From Theocolax elegans (Eukaryota; Arthropoda; Insecta; Hymenoptera; Cerocephalidae), in assembly GCA_026168455.1 (NCBI GenBank), contig CM047425.1:46262362-46326361 (forward strand): a DNA stretch of 64,000 nt, read 5' to 3'. Below, piece by piece: positions 63,846 to 64,000 of this stretch (position 1 is its first letter; every line of letters begins with the position of its first letter). A program made the translations under genes and the position numbers. The notes below the pieces were generated by a model. It did no database searches. It saw nothing but the letters and a program-made list of their open reading frames with translations, and had not been told where the DNA came from.

Positions 63846-64000
63846 TATATATACATAATGTATATACATAATTTTATATACACAATAAAATAAATAAACT
63901 AACTATCCGCTATATTTATTGTCCGTTTAAATAGCACCATCAGCGCCATCATATACACATAAGTACAATGTATATCGCATTTTATGTAACCCGCGTCCTG
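63846..64000. other. Flank to window end
   Basis: AT-rich; nothing recognised. Confidence 0.5.

Overview
This window looks like insect nuclear DNA, probably from an ant or another hymenopteran; that assignment is an inference from the element families and AT-richness, not from a host gene. I found no convincing host protein-coding gene and no intact tRNA or rRNA gene. Almost everything recognisable is a transposable element, a fragment of one, or a simple or satellite repeat, often nested.

Layout. 1-1010 is a degenerate ~58-bp minisatellite. 3.3-17.4 kb holds minus-strand non-LTR retrotransposons (LINEs) of a CR1/Jockey-like group: a fragment at 3321-5110, copy A (5917-9760, carrying a TTAA-flanked MITE), an endonuclease fragment (10375-10990), copy B (11005-15250) and copy C (15611-17400, with an uninterrupted 500-residue reverse transcriptase ORF). 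17.8-28.35 kb is a decayed Ty3/Gypsy LTR element on the minus strand; its left LTR carries a (CT)n tract into which two 5'-truncated plus-strand LINEs (D, E) have inserted one after the other. 29.3-31.5 kb is a plus-strand R1-clade (Waldo-like) LINE inside an ACAC/ACGC microsatellite. 32.1-32.4 kb is an 80-bp near-perfect inverted repeat. 35.15-37.4 kb is a decayed hAT transposase gene that still shows introns. 38.7-43.85 kb is a near full-length plus-strand LINE (F) bounded by (CT)n on both sides, followed directly by a truncated relative (G), a ~340-bp satellite array (46.04-47.27 kb), an inverted repeat (48.0-48.5 kb) and two tRNA-like elements. 49919-60066 is a complete, young Ty3/Gypsy element on the minus strand (two 1076-bp LTRs, 4-bp target duplication, tRNA-Lys primer site, polypurine tract, gag, pol, third ORF). 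60769-63843 is a ~3.1-kb TA-flanked foldback element with 11-bp palindromic minisatellites in each arm and another TTAA MITE near its centre.

How the parts work together. In the complete Gypsy element, gag (620 codons) and pol (1208 codons) overlap in the -1 frame. The overlap has an in-phase A AAA AAC slippery site, and 9 nt later a predicted H-type pseudoknot; both are retained in the decayed copy. Downstream of pol, in the place of env, both copies have a third coiled-coil, cysteine-containing ORF. The LINEs end in CAAT repeats abutting (CT)n tracts, so the microsatellite, including the one inside a Gypsy LTR, looks like their preferred landing site.

The most interesting signals are the conserved frameshift signal, the third Gypsy ORF, the (CT)n-directed LINE insertions and the foldback element.
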